From positions 310,001-374,000 of the forward strand of contig JAPDPX010000006.1 of assembly GCA_034506255.1 (NCBI GenBank): a stretch of 64,000 nucleotides of DNA, read 5' to 3'. Position 1 is the stretch's first letter. Each line of letters starts with the position of its first letter. A program made the position numbers and the translations under genes. The DNA is from a candidate division KSB1 bacterium. GTDB lineage: Bacteria; Zhuqueibacterota; Zhuqueibacteria; Zhuqueibacterales; Zhuqueibacteraceae. This document shows, one piece after another, positions 26,682 to 35,597 of this stretch. The notes under the pieces were generated by a model. That model made no database searches. It was not told the origin of the DNA and saw only the letters and a program-made list of their open reading frames with translations.

Positions 26682-28514
26682 ATGTGTGGCATCGTCGGAT
26701 ATGTCGGAGAGAAACCGCTGGTTCCGTTGTTGATCGAGGGTTTGAAGCGGCTGGAATATCGCGGCTATGATTCTGCGGGATTGGCGATCGTCTCGGGCAA
26801 CAAACTTGTCATCGAAAAACAGGCGGGCAAAATCTCGAACCTGGAGCGCCGGATGAACGGCATCCCGCTGCGGGGCAGCGTGGGAATCGCGCATACCCGT
26901 TGGGCCACGCACGGCGTCCCCAACGACGTCAACGCCCATCCGCACACGGACAGCAGGAACTGCATCGCGTTGATTCACAATGGCATCATCGAAAACTTCC
27001 TGGTGATCAAGCGCGAGCTGGTCAAAAAGGGCCACAGTTTCTGCTCCGAGACCGACACCGAGGTGCTGGTGCATCTTATCGAGGAATTCCTGCAGCAGGG
27101 TTTGCAGTTCGAAGAGGCGGTGCGCGCCGCACTGGCACAGGTGCAGGGCACTTACGGTATCGCGGTGATTTCGCACGAGCATCCCGACACCATCATCGCG
27201 GCGCGGCGGGGCAGCCCGCTGGTGATCGGCATCGGCGAGGGCGAGTACTTCGTTGCCTCCGATGCCACCGCCATGGTCGAGCACACCAAAAACGTCACCT
27301 ATCTCGACGACGGCGAAATGGCGGTGCTGACGCGCAACGGCGTGCAGATCAAGACCATTGACAACCAGCCGGTGACCAAGGCCATCGAGCGCATCGCCTT
27401 CGACATCGAGCGCATCGAAAAGGGCGGCTACGACCATTTCATGATGAAGGAGATCATGGAGCAGCCGCGCACCATCGAAGACGCGCTGCGCGGCCGCCTG
27501 CTGCCCGAGGAGGGCATGGCGCGGCTGGGCGGCATCCGCCATGAGATCGACTCCCTGCTCTATGCCCGCCGCATCCTGCTCACCGCCTGCGGCACCTCCT
27601 GGCATGCGGCGCTCATCGGCGAGTATATGCTGGAAGAGTTCGTGCGCATTCCCGTGGAGGTGGAATATGCCAGCGAATTCCGCTATCGCGATCCGGTACT
27701 GGACCGCGACACGGTGGTGATGGTCATCAGCCAGTCGGGGGAAACCGCCGACACGCTGGCCGCGCTGCGCGAGGCCAAGCGCAAGGGCGCCAAGGTGCTG
27801 GGCATTTGCAACGTGGTCGGCTCGACCATCGCGCGCGAGACGGACGCAGGGGTGTATTTGCATGCCGGCCCGGAAATCGGGGTGGCCTCCACCAAGGCCT
27901 TCACCTCCCAGGTGACCGTGCTGTCGCTCATCACCCTGTTGCTGGCACGCATGCGCAACATGTCGGCCAGCAAGGGCCGCGAGACGGTGCAGGCAATGCA
28001 GGCGCTGCCGCGGCAGGTCGAACAGATTCTGCAGCAGCGCGAGCAGGTGCGGGAAATCGCCAAAATCTATCACCAATCAGGCAATTTCCTCTATCTCGGC
28101 CGCGGCTATAATTTCCCGGTGGCGCTGGAGGGGGCGCTCAAACTCAAGGAGATTTCCTATATTCACGCGGAGGGCTATCCGGCAGCCGAGATGAAACACG
28201 GCCCAATCGCGCTGATCGATGAAAACATGCCGGTGGTCTTCATCGCCACGAAGGATTCGACCTACGACAAGATTATCAGCAACATCGAAGAGGTGCGGGC
28301 CCGCCGCGGCCGTGTGATCGCCATCGCCACCGAGGGCGACCAGGAAATCAGACGTCATACCGATCACGTCATCTACATCCCGCCGACCATCGAAATGCTG
28401 ATGCCCATTCTCACCATCATTCCACTGCAACTGCTGGCGTACTACATCGCCATCCTGCGCGGCTGCGACGTGGATCAACCGCGAAATCTAGCCAAAAGCG
28501 TAACGGTCGAATGA
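26682..28514 (+). CDS. glmS: Glutamine-fructose-6-phosphate aminotransferase (isomerizing)
   Basis: 610 residues. MCGIVGYVG places the catalytic Cys directly after the initiator Met, as in class II glutaminases. The N-terminal domain has RWATHG and HNGIIEN; two SIS domains follow (TACGTSWHAALIGEYM; ISQSGETADTLAAL; AEGYPAAEMKHGPIAL), ending in DQPRNLAKSVTVE. The enzyme makes glucosamine-6-phosphate, the entry to peptidoglycan and lipopolysaccharide sugars. AAAGGAG precedes the ATG. Its TGA overlaps the next ATG (ATGA at 28511-28514), so the two are translated together. Confidence 0.97.
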   Translation: MCGIVGYVGEKPLVPLLIEGLKRLEYRGYDSAGLAIVSGNKLVIEKQAGKISNLERRMNGIPLRGSVGIAHTRWATHGVPNDVNAHPHTDSRNCIALIHNGIIENFLVIKRELVKKGHSFCSETDTEVLVHLIEEFLQQGLQFEEAVRAALAQVQGTYGIAVISHEHPDTIIAARRGSPLVIGIGEGEYFVASDATAMVEHTKNVTYLDDGEMAVLTRNGVQIKTIDNQPVTKAIERIAFDIERIEKGGYDHFMMKEIMEQPRTIEDALRGRLLPEEGMARLGGIRHEIDSLLYARRILLTACGTSWHAALIGEYMLEEFVRIPVEVEYASEFRYRDPVLDRDTVVMVISQSGETADTLAALREAKRKGAKVLGICNVVGSTIARETDAGVYLHAGPEIGVASTKAFTSQVTVLSLITLLLARMRNMSASKGRETVQAMQALPRQVEQILQQREQVREIAKIYHQSGNFLYLGRGYNFPVALEGALKLKEISYIHAEGYPAAEMKHGPIALIDENMPVVFIATKDSTYDKIISNIEEVRARRGRVIAIATEGDQEIRRHTDHVIYIPPTIEMLMPILTIIPLQLLAYYIAILRGCDVDQPRNLAKSVTVE

Positions 28515-30379
28515 AATCCTCCTCCGTCCTCTTCGGTTGTGCCTGGCTGGCGCTGGGCCTTGTTGTTACGACGGCAGCTTCCCAGGAGACGTTGCGGGAG
28601 AAAAAACTGCAGTTCCAGCGCGGGGTGACCGCCTACAATCAGGGCAACTACGCGCTGGCACTGGAACAGGCCCTGCGCACCGTGGAGCGCGGCGCGCAGG
28701 ACGAACTTTACACCGCCGGGCTTTACCTGCAGGCGCGCTGCCATTATCACCTGGGCCAGTACAGCCAGGTGAGCGAGGCGCTCACCCGCCTGATGGAGGC
28801 ACACCCCGGGAGCCGGTATCGCGAGCAGGCGCATTATTTGCTCGGCATGACGGCGTTTCAAGAGGGCAACTATGCCGAGGCCGCGAGCGAATTCATCTGG
28901 GTGCTCGATTTTGCCGAAACGCCGGCGCTGCGCGAGGCCGCCGCCAAACATGCCCAGACCCTGTTCGATGATTATCTCCAGCCCAATGATTTGCGCCGCA
29001 AACTGCGCCGCGGCTATCTGGGCGAGAACGGCCTGGCCCTGGTGGCGATCGCGCTCGCCAAAAATGAATATGCCCAGGGCCGCCGCAGCGAAGCGCAAAA
29101 AATCGTCGAGACCTTCCTGCGCGCGCATCCCAACACCCGTTTCACCCGCCAACTGGAGCAACTCAAAAACACACCGCAGCCGGATCTCACCAGTGCTGTG
29201 CGCATCGGCGTCATCGTGCCGCTGAGCGGCATGGATGCCGAGGCCGGCCAGGCACTCTACCGCGGGATGCGCTACGCCCTGCGCACACGCGGCAGCAGCA
29301 GCGGGCCCCTGGCACAGGCGGGGGCCGGCGGCAATTTGCCCGGCGCAAATCCCGCGGTTGAATTTGTGGTGCGCGATTCGGAGAGCAGCGTGGTGGGCGC
29401 GCTCAAAGCCGCCCAGCTCTTGTTGAGCGACCCCAGCATCGTGGCTCTCATCGGCGAGTATGAAAACTCCGCGAGCAGCGCAATTGCCGCACTGGCGCAG
29501 GAGAAGAGCATTCCCATACTCGTGCCGGTCTCGACGGCCAACGGTATTGCCGGGCTGGGCGAGTACGTGTTTCAAATGAACGCCGACCGCGAGATGAAAG
29601 GCCGCGCGCTGGCCGAGTATGCCGTGCGCTATCTCAACTGCCGCCGCTTTGCCACCTTCGCGCCGCAGGATGAGTACGGCCAGCAGATGACCGATGGTTT
29701 GAGTGCCGCGGTCGACAGCCTGGGCGGCCAGATCATCACGCAAAAGTGGTACTATGAGGGCACCGAAGATTTCGGCAAGCAATTCAAGGGCATTCGGGCC
29801 GCAGCCTTCGAGCTGAGCCTGGCCGACACTCTCAAGCTCGAACAGAATTACCGTTCGCTCAAGGGGGTGCGCAATGCCGCCCTGGTCGAAGATGTGTCCA
29901 CGCCGGTCACCAGCATTCACGCCCTGTTCCTGCCGTTGTATCATGAAGACATCACTTTGATTGCGCCACAACGCGCTTATTACAACATTCAGTGCCTGCT
30001 GTTGGGTGGCGACGACTGGCAGTGGATCGAGCCGGAGCGCATGCGCGAGCTGCGCCCCTATATCGACGGCACGGTTTTTCCCAGCGACTATTATGTCGAT
30101 TGGCAGAGCGAGCGCGGCCGGCAGTTCCGCATCGCTTATCGCAAGCTCACCGGCGCCACGCCCGAGCGCTTTGATGTCCTGGGCTATGATGCCGGCAGCC
30201 TGCTGTTGCATTGCGTGGAGCGTGGCGCCCGCAAGCCGGATCAGATTCGTGAGGCCCTTGCCCGGATTGACGGTTACCCCGGCCTGAAAGGTGAAATCAG
30301 CTTCAAAAACTCCCAGCGGGTCAACCGCCGCGTGAACCTTCTGCAAATTCTCAACGCGGAGATCCGGCGGGTGAACTAG
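28511..30379 (+). CDS. TPR plus periplasmic-binding-fold exported protein (LpoA-like layout)
   Basis: 622 residues. Signal peptide FGCAWLALGLVVTTAASQ. Residues 30-215 are TPR-type helices (YNQGNYALALEQALRTVERG; YLLGMTAFQEGNYAEAASEF). Residues 230-615 form a type I periplasmic-binding fold of the branched-chain amino-acid kind (VRIGVIVPLSGMDAEAGQAL; SIPILVPVSTANGIAG; LGYDAGSLLLHCVE). This order is also that of LpoA, the lipoprotein activator of penicillin-binding protein PBP1A, but no lipobox is visible. Overlap with glmS gives a cell-wall context. An ABC-transporter binding protein is the alternative; no permease or ATPase is nearby, which favours the first view. Confidence 0.75.
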   Translation: MKSSSVLFGCAWLALGLVVTTAASQETLREKKLQFQRGVTAYNQGNYALALEQALRTVERGAQDELYTAGLYLQARCHYHLGQYSQVSEALTRLMEAHPGSRYREQAHYLLGMTAFQEGNYAEAASEFIWVLDFAETPALREAAAKHAQTLFDDYLQPNDLRRKLRRGYLGENGLALVAIALAKNEYAQGRRSEAQKIVETFLRAHPNTRFTRQLEQLKNTPQPDLTSAVRIGVIVPLSGMDAEAGQALYRGMRYALRTRGSSSGPLAQAGAGGNLPGANPAVEFVVRDSESSVVGALKAAQLLLSDPSIVALIGEYENSASSAIAALAQEKSIPILVPVSTANGIAGLGEYVFQMNADREMKGRALAEYAVRYLNCRRFATFAPQDEYGQQMTDGLSAAVDSLGGQIITQKWYYEGTEDFGKQFKGIRAAAFELSLADTLKLEQNYRSLKGVRNAALVEDVSTPVTSIHALFLPLYHEDITLIAPQRAYYNIQCLLLGGDDWQWIEPERMRELRPYIDGTVFPSDYYVDWQSERGRQFRIAYRKLTGATPERFDVLGYDAGSLLLHCVERGARKPDQIREALARIDGYPGLKGEISFKNSQRVNRRVNLLQILNAEIRRVN

Positions 30380-30487
30380 ACTGTTTTATTCGTCCGGGCA
30401 TTTGCCAAAAAATGATGTAGCTGACACAACAAAGCGCCCGGATGAGCCATGGTCATTCTCATCATTCCTCAAAAGGAGAAACGTGAA

Positions 30488-31261
30488 ATGAAGTACCGCA
30501 CTGCAGCTTTTTTTCTGTTGATGACATGGGGAGTCGGTGTGAGTCAGACGAAAAACGAAACGGATGACATTCGTTTGTTCCAGACCTTTTTCCAGGATGC
30601 TCCCATCGCCACCGCCCCGTACGGCGAGGGGTTGTTTCAGTATTCCACTTATGACAATGACCTTTCCAGCATCGACCTGGCGGTGCAGGCGGCGCTGCCG
30701 GTGGCGGAGAAACTGCAGCTCGGCGGCGGTTTGGGATTTCGCAATATCTCCCCGGATGTGGGCGACAGCCAATCCGGCATCAGTGACCTGCTGGTCTCCG
30801 GACGCTACAACGTCGTGCCCGGCCCGACGGTGATTTCGGTGGGCGCCCTGCTTACCCTGCCCATCGGCAGTGAGGACATTGGCGAGGGCACGCTGGATTT
30901 CGGCGGCTTCGGCTCCTTGCGCCACCGGCTGGAGAGCGGCCTGGTGCTGACCGGTACGCTCGGCCTGGATTTCGCAGAGACGAAAGTGCCCAAATTCAAT
31001 CCCAGCACCGGGCGAAACGAAACAGATTCCGAATATGACAACAGTCTGTTGCTCGGCGGCGGCGTGATTTATCCGACCAAAAACAAACTCAATCTCATCG
31101 GCGAGCTCAACTTCCGCACCGAGGGGGATTACATTCTACTGTCGGGCGGCATCGATTATCCGCTGAAGTCCGGCGGCCGGTTGCGTGGCGGCCTGGGTCT
31201 GGGGTTGGACGATGGCGCGCCCAATTTCACCTTGCGCGCCGGTTATTTGCTGGGTTTTTGA
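30488..31261 (+). CDS. Small outer-membrane beta-barrel protein
   Basis: 257 residues from the ATG at 30488, with AAAGGAGA about 8 bases before it; the longer frame from 30449 is unlikely. A signal peptide (MKYRTAAFFLLMTWGVGVSQ) is followed by alternating strands such as VAEKLQLGGGLGFRNISPDV, VISVGALLTLPIGSEDIGEG and GGRLRGGLGLGLDDGAPNFT, ending ...LRAGYLLGF with a terminal Phe, a hallmark of outer-membrane barrels. No specific family is recognised. It is 108 bases past the LpoA-like gene and may be in the same transcript. Confidence 0.75.
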   Translation: MKYRTAAFFLLMTWGVGVSQTKNETDDIRLFQTFFQDAPIATAPYGEGLFQYSTYDNDLSSIDLAVQAALPVAEKLQLGGGLGFRNISPDVGDSQSGISDLLVSGRYNVVPGPTVISVGALLTLPIGSEDIGEGTLDFGGFGSLRHRLESGLVLTGTLGLDFAETKVPKFNPSTGRNETDSEYDNSLLLGGGVIYPTKNKLNLIGELNFRTEGDYILLSGGIDYPLKSGGRLRGGLGLGLDDGAPNFTLRAGYLLGF

Positions 31262-31340
31262 GCCGGGAACCAGGCGCCGCTCAAGCGACGGAGCCGCGCG
31301 CCACAAAACGCCACTGGGTGAAACAGCTTTGTTGAAGCGT

Positions 31341-31387
31341 CAAAGCTCACCCTCTCTCTTCCCGGGAGGAGAAGGGGGTGAGCTTTG
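31341..31387. repeat. Inverted repeat, terminator-like or REP element
   Basis: CAAAGCTCACCC (31341-31352) and GGGTGAGCTTTG (31376-31387) are perfect inverted arms around a GC-rich, C/T then G/A loop. It lies about 80 bases after the barrel gene's stop. No T-tract follows. Confidence 0.6.
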
Positions 31388-31472
31388 TCATACAACATTC
31401 CCTCCCTCCCCTGCCACCGCCAACCGCCTGGCTGTGAATGCCGCGGGGCATGCTCATGCCACGGAAAATCGC

Positions 31473-31501
31473 TTGCAATCCAGCAGCCAGCCTGCTATAT
31501 T
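31473..31501 (+). promoter_or_regulatory. Likely promoter of holA
   Basis: TTGCAA (31473-31478), a 17-base spacer and TATATT (31496-31501) are followed, after one base, by GCCGCC. The leader to the ATG at 31569 is about 60 bases. Confidence 0.55.
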
Positions 31502-31568
31502 TGCCGCCGGCGCTGTGAAAAAACGGCAATAAACCTGCGGCCCGCCCTGTGTTATCCATAGAGATTCC

Positions 31569-32612
31569 ATGAAATTTGCGGAGTTTACCCAATCGATTCG
31601 CCGGGGAGATTTCAAACCGGTTTATTTTTTCGCCGGGGAGGAGACCGGCTTGATCGAAGAGGGCGTGCGACTGTTGCTGGACAGGCTTGTCACGCCGGAG
31701 ATGCGCGACTTCAATTTCGATGCTTTTTATGGCAGCGACGTGCCGGCCACCAGGGTGTTGGACATTGCCTGTGCCTATCCCATGCTGGCAGCTTATCGCA
31801 CCGTTCTCGTTCGGGATGTGCATAAAATGCCGGCGGGCGATCTCCTGGCGCTGGCCGAATATGCCAAAAAGCCCTGCCCCACCACCCACTTGATTCTCAC
31901 GCAGCGCGAGAAAGGCTCGAAGAAAAAAGGCCTGGAGGTGTTGAGCAAAATTGCAGGCTTTGTTGATTGCCGGCCACTCTACGACAATCAGATCGTGCCC
32001 TGGATCCAGAGCCATATTGCGAGCCTGGGCATGACCATCTCCCCGGAAGCGGCGCAATGGCTGGCCACTGAAGTGGGCAACTCGATCCAGGCGCTGCGCA
32101 GCGAAATTGATAAGTTGCAGACCTATCTCGGCAGTGAACGACAGATCACGCTCGAACATGTGCGGGAGGTTGCCGGATTTCGGCGGGAATTCTCGGTCTT
32201 TTCACTGCAGGAGGCGCTGGGCGGCAGGAATTTGGCGGCGGCGCTGCGCATCGTCGAGGTGCTGGCGGAGAACACCAGCCCCGGCGCGATCGTGAGCAGC
32301 CTGGCGCGTTATTTCGGACAATTGTATCTGGCACAGACGTTGTCACGGCGGCAGGATCTTGCGGTGTTGTCGCAAAAAACCGGGGTGCATGCGTTCTTTG
32401 CCGAACGGCTGCAACGCGAGGCGAGAGCCTACAGCAGCAGCGCACTTTTCAATGCGCTGGAGGTGCTGCGCCATGTCGATTATCTCGCCAAGAGCCAGAG
32501 CATTTCTGCGCCGCTGTTGTTGCGACTGATGACCATCGCCATCATCAAGCAACTGCCGGTGCAAAGCCTGCCGTTTCCGCGGGTTTCTGCAAACGAGTTG
32601 CTTGAAGCGTAG
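31569..32612 (+). CDS. holA: DNA polymerase III subunit delta
   Basis: 347 residues. The N-terminus FKPVYFFAGEETGLIEEGVR matches the KPVYLLxGEE opening of delta subunits. Later blocks include VRDVHKMPAGDLLALAEY, GMTISPEAAQWLATEVGN and REFSVFSLQEALGGRNLAAA, all typical. Delta opens the beta clamp in the clamp loader during replication. It has its own promoter-like site and is followed at 141 bases by a sigma-factor gene. Domain coverage and length fit well. Confidence 0.9.
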   Translation: MKFAEFTQSIRRGDFKPVYFFAGEETGLIEEGVRLLLDRLVTPEMRDFNFDAFYGSDVPATRVLDIACAYPMLAAYRTVLVRDVHKMPAGDLLALAEYAKKPCPTTHLILTQREKGSKKKGLEVLSKIAGFVDCRPLYDNQIVPWIQSHIASLGMTISPEAAQWLATEVGNSIQALRSEIDKLQTYLGSERQITLEHVREVAGFRREFSVFSLQEALGGRNLAAALRIVEVLAENTSPGAIVSSLARYFGQLYLAQTLSRRQDLAVLSQKTGVHAFFAERLQREARAYSSSALFNALEVLRHVDYLAKSQSISAPLLLRLMTIAIIKQLPVQSLPFPRVSANELLEA

Positions 32613-32753
32613 ACTCATTCGTTCCGCTGCAAACGCGTGCCGGCGGCTCGCCGTTCGTAAAGTGGCTTGGGCGTGGGTTGATGTTGCTCTTTGGTGAGGC
32701 TGGTTTGCATGGAAGTCACCCGCCACAATCCTCGCATGAGGGAAGGAAGATGA

Positions 32754-33353
32754 ATGGAGGAAAATTCCAAAAGAAACGAGGGCAAGCCCACCGATGAAGA
32801 TCTGATCGAGCGTTTTCAGCAGGGAGAGTTGGCGGCATACGAAGAGATTGTCCGGCGCTACAAGGATCAGTTGCTCAACTTCGTCTTTCGGTTTCTCAAC
32901 AATCACGAGGAAGCAGAGGACGTGGTGCAGGAGACGTTCCTGCGGGTGTATCGCAACCGCTTTGCCTATACGCGCATCGCGAAATTTTCCACGTGGATCT
33001 ACACGATTGCAGGCAATTTGGCGCGCACCGAACTGCGCCGCCGCAAGCGCCGGCGGTTCTTCTCCCTGACCGACATGGGGCTGGAGGATCGCGATTATGA
33101 AATTTCGGACGAGGTGTTCAATCCTGAGACACAGGCGAACAGCACACTGGGCGAGGAGTTGATCCAACGCGAGATCAGCAAGCTCTCGCCAAAGTTCCGG
33201 GAGGTCATCATTTTGCGGGATGTCCAGGAACTTTCGTATGAAGAGATCAGTAAGATTATCCGGGTTCCAATTGGTACGGTCAAATCGCGCGTTAATCGTG
33301 CCCGGCTCCGTCTGCAAAAGCGCCTGAAGAAAATACTGGATCAGCGCAAATAA
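32754..33353 (+). CDS. ECF-type RNA polymerase sigma factor
   Basis: 199 residues. Region 2 spans about 22-95 (AAYEEIVRRYKDQLLNFVFR, DVVQETFLRVYRN, FSTWIYTIAGNLARTELRRR). Region 4 spans about 140-188 (LSPKFREVIILRDVQELSYE, then IIRVPIGTVKSRVNRARLRL). No region 3, as expected for group 4 factors. An anti-sigma gene follows at 64 bases and an HtrA-like gene after that, an arrangement close to the RpoE envelope-stress systems. The target promoter cannot be read here. Confidence 0.92.
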   Translation: MEENSKRNEGKPTDEDLIERFQQGELAAYEEIVRRYKDQLLNFVFRFLNNHEEAEDVVQETFLRVYRNRFAYTRIAKFSTWIYTIAGNLARTELRRRKRRRFFSLTDMGLEDRDYEISDEVFNPETQANSTLGEELIQREISKLSPKFREVIILRDVQELSYEEISKIIRVPIGTVKSRVNRARLRLQKRLKKILDQRK

Positions 33354-33417
33354 TCAGCCTTCCACATTCAAACTCCAAAGGAGTGGCCGGTATCACTTGC
33401 TACAATGAAGGTTACGT

Positions 33418-34020
33418 ATGAACACTTGCGAGAGGTTTTCCGAGTCCTTCTCGGACTACATCGAGAACAGTCTGCCCGCCGCTGAACGACAAAAACTGGA
33501 GACCCACCTATCGGCCTGTCATGCCTGTCATGACACGGTTACCCGCCTCCACCACCTGCGGAGTCAGTTGAGAAGTTTGCCCCGGGTTCGCACCTCCGAT
33601 GATTTCACGGCAGTCTTGCGGGCACGCCTGAAACGCGAGCAGCGTGTGCCGCACCCCGGCCGACTGGTGGGCACTCCCAACCGCCTGGTGCGTACCGCCG
33701 GCTACGCCGGCGCCGCACTCATGCTCGTTATGGTTCTCGGCTATCTCGTCTGGCGTCCGCAAACACCCACCGCTGCGGCGTCCCACCTGCGCCCTTCGCC
33801 AACCCGGGACGCGGCCGTGACCGACTGGCAAGATGACCCTGCAACCTATCCCGCACGCATCACTTATCCCCTCGATAAAATCACCCCTGCGCATCCAATT
33901 TTCCCGGCCCATATTCTGCGCGGCCTGCCTGCGGCCAACGCCACTGCGGCCGATTCTGCGCATGGCAGGGTGATCTCTAGCGTCCGTCCTGTAAGGGCGA
34001 CTTTCATTTCATCCTTCTGA
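33418..34020 (+). CDS. Zinc-finger anti-sigma factor (transmembrane)
   Basis: 200 residues. The N-terminus has an early Cys (C4), then H30-x3-C34-x2-C37 (ETHLSACHAC), the zf-HC2 pattern that binds a sigma factor. A single transmembrane segment sits at about 98-116 (YAGAALMLVMVLGYLVW). The outside tail is Pro and Ala rich and of low complexity. It lies directly after the ECF sigma gene, so it almost surely holds that factor inactive at the inner membrane. The release protease is not in this window; the next gene is HtrA-like but appears catalytically dead. Confidence 0.85.
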   Translation: MNTCERFSESFSDYIENSLPAAERQKLETHLSACHACHDTVTRLHHLRSQLRSLPRVRTSDDFTAVLRARLKREQRVPHPGRLVGTPNRLVRTAGYAGAALMLVMVLGYLVWRPQTPTAAASHLRPSPTRDAAVTDWQDDPATYPARITYPLDKITPAHPIFPAHILRGLPAANATAADSAHGRVISSVRPVRATFISSF

Positions 34021-34026
34021 GGGTGC

Positions 34027-35286
34027 ATGGTCGTGGAGCCCACCCTGACACTTTGCTGGTTGCGCTCTGCGAGCGGGCGTCGATCAGCCCTGCCCAAAAG
34101 CACCCGGCCGCATGCCATGTGGCAGGCGGGATTGGGTGTCATTCTGCTGTGCTGTCACGCCGGTGGCGTGCAGGGGCAGAGTCTGCTTTCGGCGCTGGAG
34201 AGCGAGATTGCCGGCATCGTCACTTCGGCCAAACCCTCGGTGGTCACCATAACCGCGCTGAAGGCACCCAGTGATGGCGGCAGCCGGCTGTTTGAGATGT
34301 TCGCCGACCGCCGCGCGGCTGCAAAGGAGCTGGTGGTCGGCAGCGGCTTGATTATCAGCAGCGATGGTTTCGTGCTGACCAAAGAGTCGGTGGTGCGGGC
34401 GGCGGATTACATTGATGTGGCGATGGATGATGGCGCCACTTATCGCGCGGAACTGGTGCGGGCGGATTCCGCCCGTGGCATTGCCATCGTGAAAATTCAC
34501 GCCACCGGTCTGAAGCCCGCGCGCATCGGTCTGGCCAGCGACTTGCGTGCCGGTTCCTGGGTTACAGTGATTGGCAATGCACTGGGCGTGCCGCAAGCCG
34601 TGTCAGTGGGTGTGGTGCGCGCAATTCAGGCGGATGGCAGCCTGCACATCACCGCCAATGTCGATCCAGGCAGCAACGGCTCGCCGGTCTTCGATGCCCA
34701 GGGCCGGGCTGTCGGCATGGTCGCCGGCCGTGTCGGTATCGATGCCGCCAATGCCCAAAATGGCAATTTCTTCAGCAATACGGCGCTGGTATATGCGCTG
34801 AGCGCCCTCCTGCCGGCGGTGCGCACCGCGGCGGAACAGTATTATGCCACGCACGGCTGGCTCGGCATCACCGTCGTGACGGATGGCGGGCAAACCTGGC
34901 CGCGCATCCTCACCATTGTGCCGGACGGTCCGGCACAGCATGCCGGCTTGCAAGTGGGGGACCTGATTCGCAAATTCGCCGGACAAATGGTGGATTCCCT
35001 CACCTCCTTGAGCACACTGGTGGCGGCCACCCCGCCCGGCGAAGAGGTGGAGCTGGAAGTGGTGCGGCAGGAAAAATCCTTCCGCGTCAAGGTGCGTTTG
35101 GGAACCCGGATTCCGATCGCGCTCAGTGAACTGCGTCTGCCCGCCGCCGAATCCACCGTGGAAACGGAGTCCGGCCTGCAGCCGGGCGAAAGTGCGCGGC
35201 CCGAACCCGCCTGGCTGCGGCAGCGCCTCAATGCGCTGGAAAAGGAACTGCGCGCTTTGAAAAATCTCTATCAAAAAAACAACTGA
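34027..35286 (+). CDS. HtrA-like PDZ protein with degenerate catalytic triad (pseudoprotease)
   Basis: 419 residues from 34027, or 389 from 34117, where a lipoprotein-like leader begins (MWQAGLGVILLCCHAG). Residues 60-265 align with DegP/HtrA: SVVTITALKAP, VGSGLIISSDGFVLTK, and a VTVIGNALGVPQAVSVGVVR block. All three catalytic places differ. The NHVV His position reads S121 (KESVV), the TDLAVLKI Asp position reads G151 (RGIAIVKI), and the GNSGGP Ser position reads N217 (PGSNGSP). A PDZ domain spans about 275-360 (LGITVVTDGG; GPAQHAGLQVGDLIRKFAGQ), then a coiled coil (LNALEKELRALKNLYQ). It probably acts as a chaperone or sensor beside the sigma/anti-sigma pair. Confidence 0.82.
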   Translation: MVVEPTLTLCWLRSASGRRSALPKSTRPHAMWQAGLGVILLCCHAGGVQGQSLLSALESEIAGIVTSAKPSVVTITALKAPSDGGSRLFEMFADRRAAAKELVVGSGLIISSDGFVLTKESVVRAADYIDVAMDDGATYRAELVRADSARGIAIVKIHATGLKPARIGLASDLRAGSWVTVIGNALGVPQAVSVGVVRAIQADGSLHITANVDPGSNGSPVFDAQGRAVGMVAGRVGIDAANAQNGNFFSNTALVYALSALLPAVRTAAEQYYATHGWLGITVVTDGGQTWPRILTIVPDGPAQHAGLQVGDLIRKFAGQMVDSLTSLSTLVAATPPGEEVELEVVRQEKSFRVKVRLGTRIPIALSELRLPAAESTVETESGLQPGESARPEPAWLRQRLNALEKELRALKNLYQKNN

Positions 35287-35330
35287 CAGGTGCCGGCAGT
35301 TTTTTTCCTCATCCCAGGAGAGATTGCTGC

Positions 35331-35597
35331 TTGATTCTCGCACGTGTAATCGGCACGGTGTGGGCGACGCGCAAAGATGAACGGCTGCAGGGCCTGAAGC
35401 TGCAGATCGTCCGGCCGGTGAGCCTCGATTTGAAAGACCGGGAGGGCTTTTTGGTGGCGGTGGATGCCGTGGGCGCCGGCGTCGGGGAAGTTGTGCTCGT
35501 GGTGCAGGGCAGCTCGGCACGGCAAACGGCAGTCACCGAAAACAAGGCGGTGGACGCCACCATCATGGCCATCGTTGACAAACTGGATGTTGCCTGA
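35331..35597 (+). CDS. EutN/CcmL-family microcompartment vertex protein, copy 1
   Basis: 88 residues from a TTG start at 35331, with AGGAGA about 8 bases before. The protein opens MILARVIGTVWATRKDERLQ and has LKLQIVRPVSLD, FLVAVDAVGAGVGEVVLVVQ, GSSARQTA, ATIMAIVDKLD, the full BMC-P fold that makes pentamers at shell corners. It is the first of a tandem pair with a TGAATG join to the second. No hexameric shell (BMC-H) gene or encapsulated enzyme is visible in the window. A TTG start may keep its yield low, as vertices need few copies. Confidence 0.9.
   Translation: MILARVIGTVWATRKDERLQGLKLQIVRPVSLDLKDREGFLVAVDAVGAGVGEVVLVVQGSSARQTAVTENKAVDATIMAIVDKLDVA

Larger units (their letters stand above)
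31262..31568. other. Gap with palindrome and holA promoter
   Basis: About 307 bases, no gene seen. It holds an inverted repeat (31341-31387) and a promoter-like site (31473-31501), both listed. Confidence 0.55.

Noticed and set aside
30390..30445. Imperfect inverted repeat TCGTCCGGGC / GCCCGGATGA after the LpoA-like gene.
   Set aside because: The loop is over 30 bases and no T-tract follows, so terminator support is too weak.
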